Source of the DNA: JBNJGB01 sp051747385
GTDB taxonomy: Bacteria > Myxococcota_A > UBA9042 > PHBI01 > JACKFB01
Assembly (NCBI GenBank): GCA_051747385.1
Contig: JBNJGB010000007.1
Coordinates: forward strand, 1 to 64,000
Direction: 5' to 3'
Length of the DNA: 64,000 nucleotides
In this document: positions 50,878 through 58,891 of the stretch, in pieces
Position numbering within the stretch: the stretch's first letter is position 1
Layout: each line of letters begins with the position of its first letter
Position numbers and translations under genes: made by a program
The notes under the pieces: model-generated
Databases searched by the model: none
The model's input: only the letters and a program-made list of their open reading frames with translations
Told to the model about the DNA's origin: nothing

Positions 50878-52881
50878 ATGAGACGAGCGCTGGCCCTGTG
50901 TTTCCTCGGAGCGGTCCTGGTGGCCTGCGACGACGGTGGCGACCCGGCTGCGCAGCCGGACGCGAGCGGCTCGGAGGACGCGGCTACGCCCGACTCCACG
51001 GACGACGCGGGAACGACGCCGGACGCGACGACCGACGGCTCCACCGAGGAGGTCGACGCGAGCCCGCCCATCGCCTGGTGCGAGGGGGACACGGCCTATC
51101 GCTGGGATCCCGTGGCGGGCGAGGACCTGGAGACCTTCCCGGACGACTTCCACACCCTGGACGCGCCGGACAGCCCCACGGGCCTGCGGCTCCACTACAC
51201 GGAGGCCAACGCCCCCTGGATCCCGGACATGCCGGACCTCCTCCGGGGCTCCTTCCAGGACATGAACCTCCTGTCGGGCTTCGGGCGCAACGCCGGCGCC
51301 GTCCTGCGCTTCACGGCGCCCCTGGCGGAGGTCCCCACCGGCGCCGAGGCGTCCGTGACCTCCGACGCGCTCATGCTCCTGGATCTGGAGACCGAGCCGC
51401 CGACCCGCGTGCCGTACGAGGCGTGGCTGAACGAGGACGCGAAGAACATCGTCCTGTGGCCCCTCCGCCCCTTCCGACCGGGGACGCGCCACGCGGTTGT
51501 CGCCACGACCGGCCTGCTGGACGCCGAGGGCGGCTGCGTCTCCCCGTCCCCGGCCCTGCGCGACGTCCTCACGGGGCAGGCGGCCGACCCCGCCCTGGAG
51601 CGCCTGGAGGGCCGCTACGCGGACCTGCTCGAGCGCACCGGGCTCGACGCCGCCGACATCAGCGCCGCCACGGTGTTCACGACCCACGCCGATCTGGGCG
51701 TCGTCCTGGAGGCCGCGGCCGACGTGAAGACCCGGGACTACGCCTGGACGGCGCCGCCCACCTGCGAGGACGAGGGCGATCGCATCCGCTGCGAGGGCAC
51801 GTTCGAGGCGTTCGACTACCGCGACGGGCGACACGTCGAGACGCCCACGCCCGAGGCGCCCTGGGAGCTTCCCGTGAGCGTGTGGCTGCCCGCCGAGGGC
51901 GAGGGGCCCTTCCCGGTCGTCCTGGCGGGGCACGGCATCAACGGCCGCCGCGGGCACGGCAAGACCGTGGCCGGGATGGTCGTCCCGGACGGCTTCGCGG
52001 TGGTTGCGGCCGACGCCATGGAGCACGGCGATCACCCCAGCAACGCCCCGGAGGAGGACGACGAGCTGGACGCCATGAAGTTCCTGGGCCTGAGCCTCGA
52101 GAGCCTCACCGTCGACGCCCTGGCGCTGCGCGGCAACTTCAACCAGACGCTCCTGGACCGCCTCCAGGTCGTCGAGCTGATCCGTGACGCCCCGGACGTG
52201 GACGGGGACGGCGAGCCGGACCTGGACGTGTCCCGCCTCGGCTATCACGGCACGAGCCTGGGCGGGATGATGGGCCCGCCGTTGCTGGCCGCCACGGACG
52301 ACGTGGACGCGGCCGTGCTGACCGTGGCCGGCGGGCGCCTCCTGGTCTTCGCCACCGACACGGAGCAGGTGAAGCAGTTCGAGGATCTCATCATCAACCT
52401 GGTCGGCTCGCGGGCGCTGTTCGAGCGCCTGCTGGTCGTGGGCCAGACGGTGGTGGACGCCGCCGATCCGGCGACCTTCGGCGCGCACGTGCTGACGGAT
52501 CGGCGCGTGGAGGGGAACGTGCCGGACGTCCTCTTTCCGGTCGCCATCGAGGACGAGACGGTCCCGCCGGCCGCCGGCAAGGCCCTCGCTCGGGCCATGG
52601 GCATCCCCCACGTGGGCGAGGTCCTTGACGAGGTGGCGCTCCTCCCGCGGGACACGCTGCCCGTGGAGGCCAACGTCGACGGGAGCGGGACCACGGCGGG
52701 CTTCTTCCAGTACGACCGCGTCGGCGGGGGCTCGGGCGCCACGGCGGCCACCCACGACAACACGCCCTTCAGCCCCGAGTGCCGCCTCCAGTCGCGCCAC
52801 TTCTTCCGTACGTGGCTGGACACGGGTACGGCGGAGCTTCTGGATCCCTACGAAGAGCTGAGCACGCCCCCCCTGCCCTGA
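50878..52881 (+). CDS. Lipase-like alpha/beta-hydrolase lipoprotein
   Basis: The 667-residue precursor has the lipobox AVLVAC (Cys17) and an Asp/Thr-rich linker to about residue 63. A first beta-rich domain (70-290) precedes an alpha/beta-hydrolase domain: VVLAGHGINGRRGHGK (oxyanion segment), VVAADAMEHGDH, and the nucleophile elbow GYHGTSLGG (Ser near 460). Candidate acid and base lie in the C-terminal 150 residues (FPVAIEDETVP and AATHDN). The overall plan resembles bacterial virulence-factor lipases. It is probably a surface esterase or lipase. The 289 bases upstream hold no gene and contain a CGAACC-TACT-GGTTCG palindrome at 50658-50673. Confidence 0.72.
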   Translation: MRRALALCFLGAVLVACDDGGDPAAQPDASGSEDAATPDSTDDAGTTPDATTDGSTEEVDASPPIAWCEGDTAYRWDPVAGEDLETFPDDFHTLDAPDSPTGLRLHYTEANAPWIPDMPDLLRGSFQDMNLLSGFGRNAGAVLRFTAPLAEVPTGAEASVTSDALMLLDLETEPPTRVPYEAWLNEDAKNIVLWPLRPFRPGTRHAVVATTGLLDAEGGCVSPSPALRDVLTGQAADPALERLEGRYADLLERTGLDAADISAATVFTTHADLGVVLEAAADVKTRDYAWTAPPTCEDEGDRIRCEGTFEAFDYRDGRHVETPTPEAPWELPVSVWLPAEGEGPFPVVLAGHGINGRRGHGKTVAGMVVPDGFAVVAADAMEHGDHPSNAPEEDDELDAMKFLGLSLESLTVDALALRGNFNQTLLDRLQVVELIRDAPDVDGDGEPDLDVSRLGYHGTSLGGMMGPPLLAATDDVDAAVLTVAGGRLLVFATDTEQVKQFEDLIINLVGSRALFERLLVVGQTVVDAADPATFGAHVLTDRRVEGNVPDVLFPVAIEDETVPPAAGKALARAMGIPHVGEVLDEVALLPRDTLPVEANVDGSGTTAGFFQYDRVGGGSGATAATHDNTPFSPECRLQSRHFFRTWLDTGTAELLDPYEELSTPPLP

Positions 52882-53006
52882 GGGCCGAGAGAAGCATCAC
52901 GCGGTGACCCCAGGCTATCAAGCGAGTAGACGCTTGACACCCGGCCGGCGTGCTGGTCCGCTTGCGCCACCGGACCCGAGAGCCACGCCTACGCCGGGAG
53001 GACGCC

Positions 53007-54326
53007 ATGTCGTTCAAGTCCGTGTTCATCGCGGTGTTCATCGGCACCGCCCTCATCGTCGCCGCCCTGCTGCTCCACGGCGCCCGCCCCGAGCGCGACC
53101 TGCGCCAGCCGGCGCCGGAGTTCGTCGAGGCGACCGGCAAGTGCGCGACGTGCCACCGGAACGAGACCTCGGCCGTGGTGCACCAGTACGAGCGCAGCAG
53201 CCACGCGGCGAACGGCGTGACGTGCCTGGACTGCCACCGGCCCATGGAGGGCCAGGAGGGGGTGGAGCACCGGGGCTTCACGATCTCCGAGGGGCTCACG
53301 GCGGCCAACTGCAAGCAGTGCCACGTGACCGAGTACGACCAGTATGCGCGGAGCCGCCACGCGGCGCCGGCTTGGGCCGCGGTCCGGGGCGCGGAGGACT
53401 TCACCGAGGAGCAGATCGCCGACGCGGAGCGCTACCACCCGGGCACCGTGGAGCGCCCCGCCAACAAGCTGGCCCAGATGGAGGGCGCCGGCGCCATCGC
53501 CAAGGGCTGCGGAACGTGCCACTCGGTCGGCAAACCCAACGACGACGGCTCCATCGGGACCTGCACCCACTGCCACTCCCGGCACGACGCCTCCGTGGCC
53601 CTCGCCCGGCAGCCGTCCACGTGCGGTCAGTGCCACATGGGCCCGGACCACTCCCAGCTCGAGATCTACATGGAGTCGAAGCACGGCGCGCTGTTCGAGG
53701 CACAGAGCCACTTCATGAACCTGGACGCGGACCCCAAGGAGCTGACGACCGCCGACATGCCGGTGCCCACCTGCGCCACCTGCCACATGAGCGGCCTGGA
53801 GGGAATGGGCGTCACCCACGACACGACGGAGCGCCTGTCCTGGTACCTGTTCGCGCCGGTCTCCGAGAAGCGGCCGGCCTACGCCCGCGGCCAGGACGAG
53901 ATGAAGCAGGTCTGCACGAAGTGCCACACCAAGGAGCCGGTGGACCGGTTCTTCGAGGAGGCGGAGACGGTGCTCCACACGACCAACGAGAAGGTCGCGG
54001 CCGTCAACGACCTGGTGGCCTCCCTGCGCGAGGAGGGGCTGCTCACCCCGGAGCCCTTCGACGAGCCCATCGAGTTCCAGCACTTCGACTACTGGCACTA
54101 CTACGGCCGGACGGCGAAGCACGGCGCCTTCATGGGCGGCGCGGACTTCGTGCAATGGCACGGCAACTACGAGCTCCTCCTCCTGAAGGTGGAGATCGAG
54201 CACATGGCCGAGGAGCTCCGGGCCGGTCACGGCGGCGGGGCCGCGCCCCACGCCGAGGAGCCCGCGGAGGCCCCGGAGGAGACGGCCCCCGCGGAGGAGC
54301 CCGCGGCGCCCGCCGAGGAGGAGTGA
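53007..54326 (+). CDS. Octaheme c-type cytochrome, hydroxylamine oxidoreductase-like
   Basis: The 439-residue protein has an N-terminal signal anchor (about 5-24) and eight CxxCH haem sites at 46, 73, 102, 168, 186, 206, 256 and 303. The spacing, and blocks such as SSHAANGVTCLDCH, SRHDASVALA and GPDHSQLEIYMESKHG, resemble the HAO family (octaheme cytochromes that interconvert hydroxylamine and nitrite or related N-oxides). An LSWYLFAP segment lies near where HAO has its crosslinking Tyr, but I cannot confirm the crosslink residue. The C-terminus is Glu/Pro/Ala-rich. The start is the ATG at 53007; a longer upstream reading is basic and unlike a signal. It is coupled to a membrane protein one base downstream. 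Confidence 0.72.
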   Translation: MSFKSVFIAVFIGTALIVAALLLHGARPERDLRQPAPEFVEATGKCATCHRNETSAVVHQYERSSHAANGVTCLDCHRPMEGQEGVEHRGFTISEGLTAANCKQCHVTEYDQYARSRHAAPAWAAVRGAEDFTEEQIADAERYHPGTVERPANKLAQMEGAGAIAKGCGTCHSVGKPNDDGSIGTCTHCHSRHDASVALARQPSTCGQCHMGPDHSQLEIYMESKHGALFEAQSHFMNLDADPKELTTADMPVPTCATCHMSGLEGMGVTHDTTERLSWYLFAPVSEKRPAYARGQDEMKQVCTKCHTKEPVDRFFEEAETVLHTTNEKVAAVNDLVASLREEGLLTPEPFDEPIEFQHFDYWHYYGRTAKHGAFMGGADFVQWHGNYELLLLKVEIEHMAEELRAGHGGGAAPHAEEPAEAPEETAPAEEPAAPAEEE

Positions 54327-54327
54327 G

Positions 54328-55152
54328 ATGGCCGGCGCGACCCACGGCGACAAGCGTGGCCGGGCGCTGCTCCTCGAGCTCTTCGTGGTGGCCAACCTGG
54401 CGTTCCTCGCCGCCGACATCTACCTGGCCCACTCCATCAACCAGTTCGCCCACGCCGCGGAGTGGGTGCCGGTGGCCTTCTCGGCCGTCGCGCCGTGGCT
54501 CCTGCTGCCGGGCCTGCTCCGGGAGGGGCGCCGGTTCGAGCAGGGCTTCGGCCGCGTGCTCGGCCACCTGGTCGGCTGGGCGTCGGTGGCGGTGGGCGTC
54601 GTCGGCATGCTCCTGCACATGGAGAGCTCGTTCTTCGCGCGCCAGACGCTCCACTACCTGGTCTACACCGCGCCGTTCGCGGCGCCCCTGTCGTACACGG
54701 GCCTCGGCCTGCTGCTCCTCATGAACCGCCAGGTGTCGGCGGAGTCCCCGGAGTGGGGCTGGTGGGTGGCCTTCCTCGCCCTGGGCGGCTTCATCGGCAA
54801 CCTGGCCCTGTCCCTCGCCGACCACGCCCAGAACGGCTTCTTCGAGGCGACGGAGTGGATCCCGGTGATCTCCAGCGCCTTCGCCGTGGGCTTCCTGGCC
54901 AGCGTGGTGACCACGCGCACGGGGCCCCGCTTCCTGAAGCTGGCCCTGTGGGTGGTGGGCCTCCAGGTGCTGGTGGGGATCGCGGGCTTCCTGCTCCACC
55001 TCTTCGCCAACCTGGAGTCCCAGGCCGCCTTCGCCCCCAGCTTCATCTACGGCGCGCCCATCTTCGCCCCCCTGCTCTTCCCCAACCTGGCCATCCTGGC
55101 CGCCCTGGGGCTGTGGCACCTGAAGCAGCAGGCGGAGGCCGCCGCCGAGTAG
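54328..55152 (+). CDS. Polytopic membrane partner of the octaheme cytochrome
   Basis: The 274-residue protein has about eight membrane helices and few charged residues. The ATG lies one base after the octaheme stop, so the genes are translationally coupled. A His in the fourth helix region (LLHMESSF) and another in FLLHLF could bind haem or quinone, which is inference only. No family is recognised, and it is not an obvious cytochrome b or NrfD. It probably links the octaheme enzyme to the membrane quinone pool or to another donor. Confidence 0.6.
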   Translation: MAGATHGDKRGRALLLELFVVANLAFLAADIYLAHSINQFAHAAEWVPVAFSAVAPWLLLPGLLREGRRFEQGFGRVLGHLVGWASVAVGVVGMLLHMESSFFARQTLHYLVYTAPFAAPLSYTGLGLLLLMNRQVSAESPEWGWWVAFLALGGFIGNLALSLADHAQNGFFEATEWIPVISSAFAVGFLASVVTTRTGPRFLKLALWVVGLQVLVGIAGFLLHLFANLESQAAFAPSFIYGAPIFAPLLFPNLAILAALGLWHLKQQAEAAAE

Positions 55153-55164
55153 CATCGCCGTGCC

Positions 55165-55434
55165 CGGCGGTCGGCTCCACAGGGGAGATGCAGCAGGACC
55201 GCCGTCCCCGGCTCGAGGTCCTACACATCTCGTGGTGCCGCGGTCTCGCGGAGAATCGCGCGCCAAGCCGCCAAGACGCCAAGGCCAGCGAACCGCTTGC
55301 GCACAGGTTCGACTGGCACTGTCGGTCAGCGGTAAGGGAACAGCGAGCACACCGGGCCTGAGCATGCCGTTTTCCTTTGCGTCTTCGCGTCTTTGCGCGA
55401 GCCCTTCGTCTTGCGACGAGCTGTCAGCCGTCCC
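55165..55434 (+). repeat. MITE-like unit A (about 270 bp)
   Basis: Unit A runs from CGGCGGTCGGCTCC to GAGCTGTCAGCCG (55418-55430). It shares the whole internal sequence with unit B at a 270-base offset (CTCCACAGGGGAGATG at 55175 and 55445). It contains the imperfect inverted pair GCCAAGCCGCCAAGACGCC and CTTTGCGTCTTCGCGTCTTTG. It has no transposase gene. Confidence 0.7.
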
Positions 55435-55447
55435 CGGCTGACAGCTC
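55418..55447. repeat. Perfect 13-bp inverted repeat at the unit junction
   Basis: GAGCTGTCAGCCG (55418-55430) and CGGCTGACAGCTC (55435-55447) are exact reverse complements around TCCC. They are the right end of unit A and the left end of unit B, so they read as abutting terminal inverted repeats. Confidence 0.8.
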
Positions 55448-55784
55448 CACAGGGGAGATGCAGCAGGACCGCCGTCCCCGGCTCGAGGGCCTACACATCT
55501 CGTGGTGCCGCGGTCTCGCGGAGAATCGCGCGCCAAGCCGCCAAGACGCCAAGGCCAGCGAACCGCTTGCGCACAGGTTCGACTGGCANNNNNNNNNNNN
55601 NNNNNNNNNNNNNNNNNNNNNNNNNNNNNNNNNNNNNNNNNNNNNNNNNNNNNNNNNNNNNNNNNNNNNNNNNNNNNNNNNNNNNNNNAGGGAACAGCGA
55701 GCACACCGGGCCTGAGCATGCCGTTTTCCTTTGCGTCTTCGCGTCTTTGCGCGAGCCCTTCGTCTTGCGACGAGCTGTCAGCCG
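55435..55784 (+). repeat. MITE-like unit B, broken by an assembly gap
   Basis: Unit B begins CGGCTGACAGCTC and ends GAGCTGTCAGCCG (55772-55784), that is, with 13-bp terminal inverted repeats. It repeats unit A almost exactly. The missing middle corresponds to only 16 bases in unit A (CTGTCGGTCAGCGGTA). The 100-N gap at 55589-55688 is therefore probably a collapsed repeat, and the true length may be 16 bases plus whole units. Confidence 0.75.
55589..55688. other. Assembly gap (100 N)
   Basis: A standard placeholder gap lying within unit B. Comparison with unit A shows that the missing sequence need be only 16 bases, or more if further units were collapsed. Confidence 0.95.
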
Positions 55785-55935
55785 TCCGCGGCGGTCGGCT
55801 CCCGATCCACCCGCGGCCCCGCCGGCGGGCGGTCGTGTGTAGAGGCACAGACCCTCCGTTTCCTTCCGGTGCCACATCACACGACGCACCGCGGCGCACA
55901 CCCCCGATCCCCGCCGCGCAGGGGCTCCCGGCGAC

Positions 55936-55951
55936 TGGTACGGCGGATGCA
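55936..55951 (+). promoter_or_regulatory. Candidate sigma-54 promoter of the hydrogenase operon
   Basis: TGGTACGGCGGATGCA matches the RpoN consensus TGGCACG-N4-TTGCA at 10 of the 12 defined positions. The essential GG (55937-55938) and GC (55949-55950) are separated by exactly 10 bases. It lies 73 bases upstream of the small-subunit ATG. Sigma-54 with an NtrC-type activator (HoxA/HupR) is known to drive several uptake hydrogenase operons. Confidence 0.6.
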
Positions 55952-55967
55952 GGTAATGCCTGCATCC
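55945..55967. promoter_or_regulatory. 23-bp perfect palindrome overlapping the promoter
   Basis: GGATGCAGG (55945-55953) and CCTGCATCC (55959-55967) flank TAATG. The palindrome covers the -12 region and the predicted transcription start, and is followed by AAAAAA. It has the form of an operator for a dimeric regulator. It could also be a hairpin at the extreme 5' end of the transcript. It is not a terminator on the plus strand because A, not T, follows. Confidence 0.55.
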
Positions 55968-56024
55968 AAAAAACTCAACGGTCGCGCCGGGGCCCGAATC
56001 CGCTGACCGGGCCGGGAGGACACC

Positions 56025-57188
56025 ATGGGCACCGACGAGTCGTGGCTCACGCGAGCGCTCCGCGAGCGCGGGGTGAGCCGGCGGAGATTCCTCGAGTTCT
56101 GCGGCGTCGTGGCGGCCTCCGTCTCGCTGCCTCGCTCGGCGGCCGCGGAGATCGCCGAGGCCGTGGAGAAGAAGCCGAAGCCCACCCTCGTCTGGCTCGA
56201 GTACCAGGACTGCGCCGGCAACACGGAGTCGTTCCTGCGCGCCGGCCAGCCCACCGTCGCCGAGATCCTCCTCGACGTGGTCAGCGTGGACTACCACGAG
56301 ACGATCATGGCGGCCGCCGGACACAAGGCGGAGGAGGCGCTCCAGTCCACCATCCACGCCCACGAGGGGGCCTTCATCGCCGTCGTGGAGGGCTCCATCC
56401 CCACCGCGGACGGCGGGGTGTACTGCACCGTCGGGGGCCGCGCCGCCGAGGACCTCGTGAAGGAGGTCTGCGGCAAGGCCGCGGCCACCATCGCCGTCGG
56501 GACGTGCGCGACCTACGGGGGCCTCCCGGCGGCTGCGCCGAACCCCACCGGCGCGCAGAGCGTCGCGGAGGTCGTCCCCGACGTGAAGAACCTGGTGAAC
56601 ATGCCGGCCTGCCCGGTCAACGCCGAGAACCTCACGGCGCTGCTGGTCTACTACCTGACCTACGATCGCTGGCCGCCCCTGGACCGCCTGCGGCGCCCGC
56701 GCTTCGCCTACGGCAAGAACATCCACGACAACTGCGAGCGCCGCGCCCACTACGACGCCGGCCAGTACGCCGAGGCCTGGGGCGACGAGGGCCACCGGCG
56801 CGGCTACTGCCTGTACAAGCTGGGCTGCAAGGGTCCCGCGACGTGGCAGAACTGCCCGGTCATCCGCTGGAACGACGGGACCAACTGGCCCATCGGCTGC
56901 GGTCACCCCTGCATCGGGTGCGCGGAGCCGAACTTCTGGGATCGGATGACCCCGTTCTACCAGCACCTGCCCGACGTGGAGGCCGCCGGCATGGCGACCC
57001 ACATCGACACCATCGGGATGTGGGGCACGGCCGGGGTCGCCGCCGCCTTCGGGGGCCACGCCGTCGTGCGCTTCGCCCGCACGAAGATGGCCCAGCGCAT
57101 CGAGGAGCAGAAGCGCAGGGAGCAGGCCGAGCAGGCGGCGTCCGGCGAGGCGCCGCCACCCACCGGCGAGGAAGGAGGGGCGTCGTGA
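56025..57188 (+). CDS. hyaA: Membrane-bound [NiFe]-hydrogenase small subunit
   Basis: The 387-residue group 1 small subunit has a Tat signal (RRRFLEF, 19-25) and carries three Fe-S clusters. The distal cluster ligands are His234, Cys237, Cys262 and Cys268. The medial cluster uses Cys277, Cys296 and Cys299. The proximal cluster has Cys63, Cys161 and Cys196, but the fourth position is Asn66 (DCAGNTES) where most enzymes have Cys. There is no extra Cys at 65 or in the YGG that follows 161, so it is not the oxygen-tolerant 4Fe-3S type. A C-terminal membrane helix lies at about 330-350. Translation uses GGGAGG eight bases before the ATG. It is the first gene of the operon. Confidence 0.93.
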   Translation: MGTDESWLTRALRERGVSRRRFLEFCGVVAASVSLPRSAAAEIAEAVEKKPKPTLVWLEYQDCAGNTESFLRAGQPTVAEILLDVVSVDYHETIMAAAGHKAEEALQSTIHAHEGAFIAVVEGSIPTADGGVYCTVGGRAAEDLVKEVCGKAAATIAVGTCATYGGLPAAAPNPTGAQSVAEVVPDVKNLVNMPACPVNAENLTALLVYYLTYDRWPPLDRLRRPRFAYGKNIHDNCERRAHYDAGQYAEAWGDEGHRRGYCLYKLGCKGPATWQNCPVIRWNDGTNWPIGCGHPCIGCAEPNFWDRMTPFYQHLPDVEAAGMATHIDTIGMWGTAGVAAAFGGHAVVRFARTKMAQRIEEQKRREQAEQAASGEAPPPTGEEGGAS

Positions 57189-58891
57189 GCCACATCGTCG
57201 TCGACCCGGTCACCCGCATCGAGGGCCACCTCCGCGTCGAGGCGCAGGTGCAGGACGGCTCCGTCCGCGAGGCGTGGTCGTCCTCCACCATGTTCCGGGG
57301 GATCGAGATCATCCTGCAGGGGCGCGATCCGCGAGACGCCTGGGCGTTCACCCAGCGCATCTGCGGCGTCTGCACGACCGTCCACGCCATCGCGTCCATC
57401 CGCGCCGTGGAGCGCGCCATCGGGGCCACGCCGCCGCCCAACGCCCGGCTGCTCCGGAACATCATCATGGCGTCCCAGATGATCCAGGACCACGTGGTGC
57501 ACTTCTACCACCTGCACGCCCTGGACTGGGTGGACATCGTCTCCGCCCTGGAGGCCGACCCGAAGGCCACGGCGAAGCTGGCCCAGAGCCTCTCGGACTG
57601 GCCCAACTCCAGCCCGGCGTGGTTCCGCTCGGTACAGGACAAGGTCCACGAGCAGGTCCAGCGGGGCCAGCTCGGGCCGTTCGGCAACGCCTACTGGGGG
57701 CACTCGGCGTACAGGCTGCCGCCGGAGGCCAACCTCATGGCGGTGGCCCACTACCTGGAGGCCCTGGACTGGCAGCGGGAGTTCATCCGCATCCACGCCG
57801 TGCTCGGCGGGAAGAACCCGCACCTCCAGAGCTTCGTCGTGGGCGGCATGGCCACGCCCGTGGACCCGAACGAGCAGTCGTCGCTCAACATCGGGACCAT
57901 CGCGGAGCTCCGGAAACTCGTCGACGGCGCGAAGGCCTTCGTCCGGAAGGTCTACATCCCGGATCTGCTGGCCATCGCCGGCTTCTACAAGGACTGGGCG
58001 GCCATCGGGTCCGGCGTCGGCAACTACCTCGTCTACGGCGAGTATCCGGAGGACGACGAGGTCACCCCGACCCTGTACCTCCCGGGCGGCGTCATCTGGA
58101 ACCGGAAGGTGACCGCCGTGGAGGACCTGGACCCGGAGAAGATCACCGAGCACGTCCGGCACTCCTGGTACGAGTACGACGGCGGCGACGACCGGGGACT
58201 CCACCCGTCCGAAGGGCAGACGAACCCGAAGTACACGGGCCCGAAGCCCCCGTACGACCGCCTGCACACGGACGGGAAGTACAGCTGGCTCAAGGCGCCG
58301 CGCTACGACGGCCAGCCCATGGAGGTGGGCCCCCTGTCCCGCATGCTCGTGGGATACGGGCGCGGCCACGAGCGGATCCGCGAGCTGGTGGACGGCGCCC
58401 TCGAGCACCTGGGCGTCGGCGTACCGGCGCTCTTCTCGACCCTGGGTCGCGTGGCCGCCCGCGGCCTCGAGACGCAGCTCCTCGCCGAGAAGATGGGGGA
58501 CTGGATCGACGGCCTCGCCGCCAACATGGGCTCCGGGGACCTGCGCATCGCGGACAACGATCGCTGGGACCCGTCCACCTGGCCCGACGACGCCATGGGC
58601 GCGGGCTTCCACGAGGCGCCCCGCGGCGCCCTGGCCCACTGGGTGCACGTCAAAGACGGGCGCATAGCCAACTACCAGTGCGTCGTGCCGAGCACCTGGA
58701 ACGCGGGTCCCCGCGACGCCGCAGAGCAGGCCGGCCCCTACGAGTCGGCGCTCGTCGGCACCCCGATCGCCGACGAGAGCGAGCCCATCGAGATCCTCCG
58801 CACCATCCACTCCTTCGACCCGTGCATGGCCTGCGGCGTCCACGTCGTCGACGCGGAGGGCCGGCCGGTCATCGAGGTACGGACCCCATGA
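57185..58891 (+). CDS. hyaB: [NiFe]-hydrogenase large subunit
   Basis: The 568-residue subunit holds the NiFe site. The N-terminal motif RICGVC supplies Cys60 and Cys63, and the C-terminal motif DPCMACGVH (545-553) supplies Cys547 and Cys550. The 15 residues after His553 form the peptide removed by the HyaD protease. The start is a GTG with AAGGAGGGG ten bases upstream, overlapping the hyaA stop. Length and internal blocks (RSIRAVERAIG, SFGNAYWGHSAY-like FGNAYWGHSAY) are those of membrane-bound uptake enzymes. Confidence 0.95.
   Translation: MSHIVVDPVTRIEGHLRVEAQVQDGSVREAWSSSTMFRGIEIILQGRDPRDAWAFTQRICGVCTTVHAIASIRAVERAIGATPPPNARLLRNIIMASQMIQDHVVHFYHLHALDWVDIVSALEADPKATAKLAQSLSDWPNSSPAWFRSVQDKVHEQVQRGQLGPFGNAYWGHSAYRLPPEANLMAVAHYLEALDWQREFIRIHAVLGGKNPHLQSFVVGGMATPVDPNEQSSLNIGTIAELRKLVDGAKAFVRKVYIPDLLAIAGFYKDWAAIGSGVGNYLVYGEYPEDDEVTPTLYLPGGVIWNRKVTAVEDLDPEKITEHVRHSWYEYDGGDDRGLHPSEGQTNPKYTGPKPPYDRLHTDGKYSWLKAPRYDGQPMEVGPLSRMLVGYGRGHERIRELVDGALEHLGVGVPALFSTLGRVAARGLETQLLAEKMGDWIDGLAANMGSGDLRIADNDRWDPSTWPDDAMGAGFHEAPRGALAHWVHVKDGRIANYQCVVPSTWNAGPRDAAEQAGPYESALVGTPIADESEPIEILRTIHSFDPCMACGVHVVDAEGRPVIEVRTP

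Noticed and set aside
52934..52939. TTGACA as a -35 box for the octaheme gene
   Set aside because: A matching -10 box at 16-18 bases is absent. The flanking CAAGCG/CGCTTG inverted repeat is noted but too short to call.
55945..55973. Intrinsic terminator upstream of hyaA
   Set aside because: On the plus strand the stem is followed by A residues, not T. On the minus strand the T-run would come before the stem.
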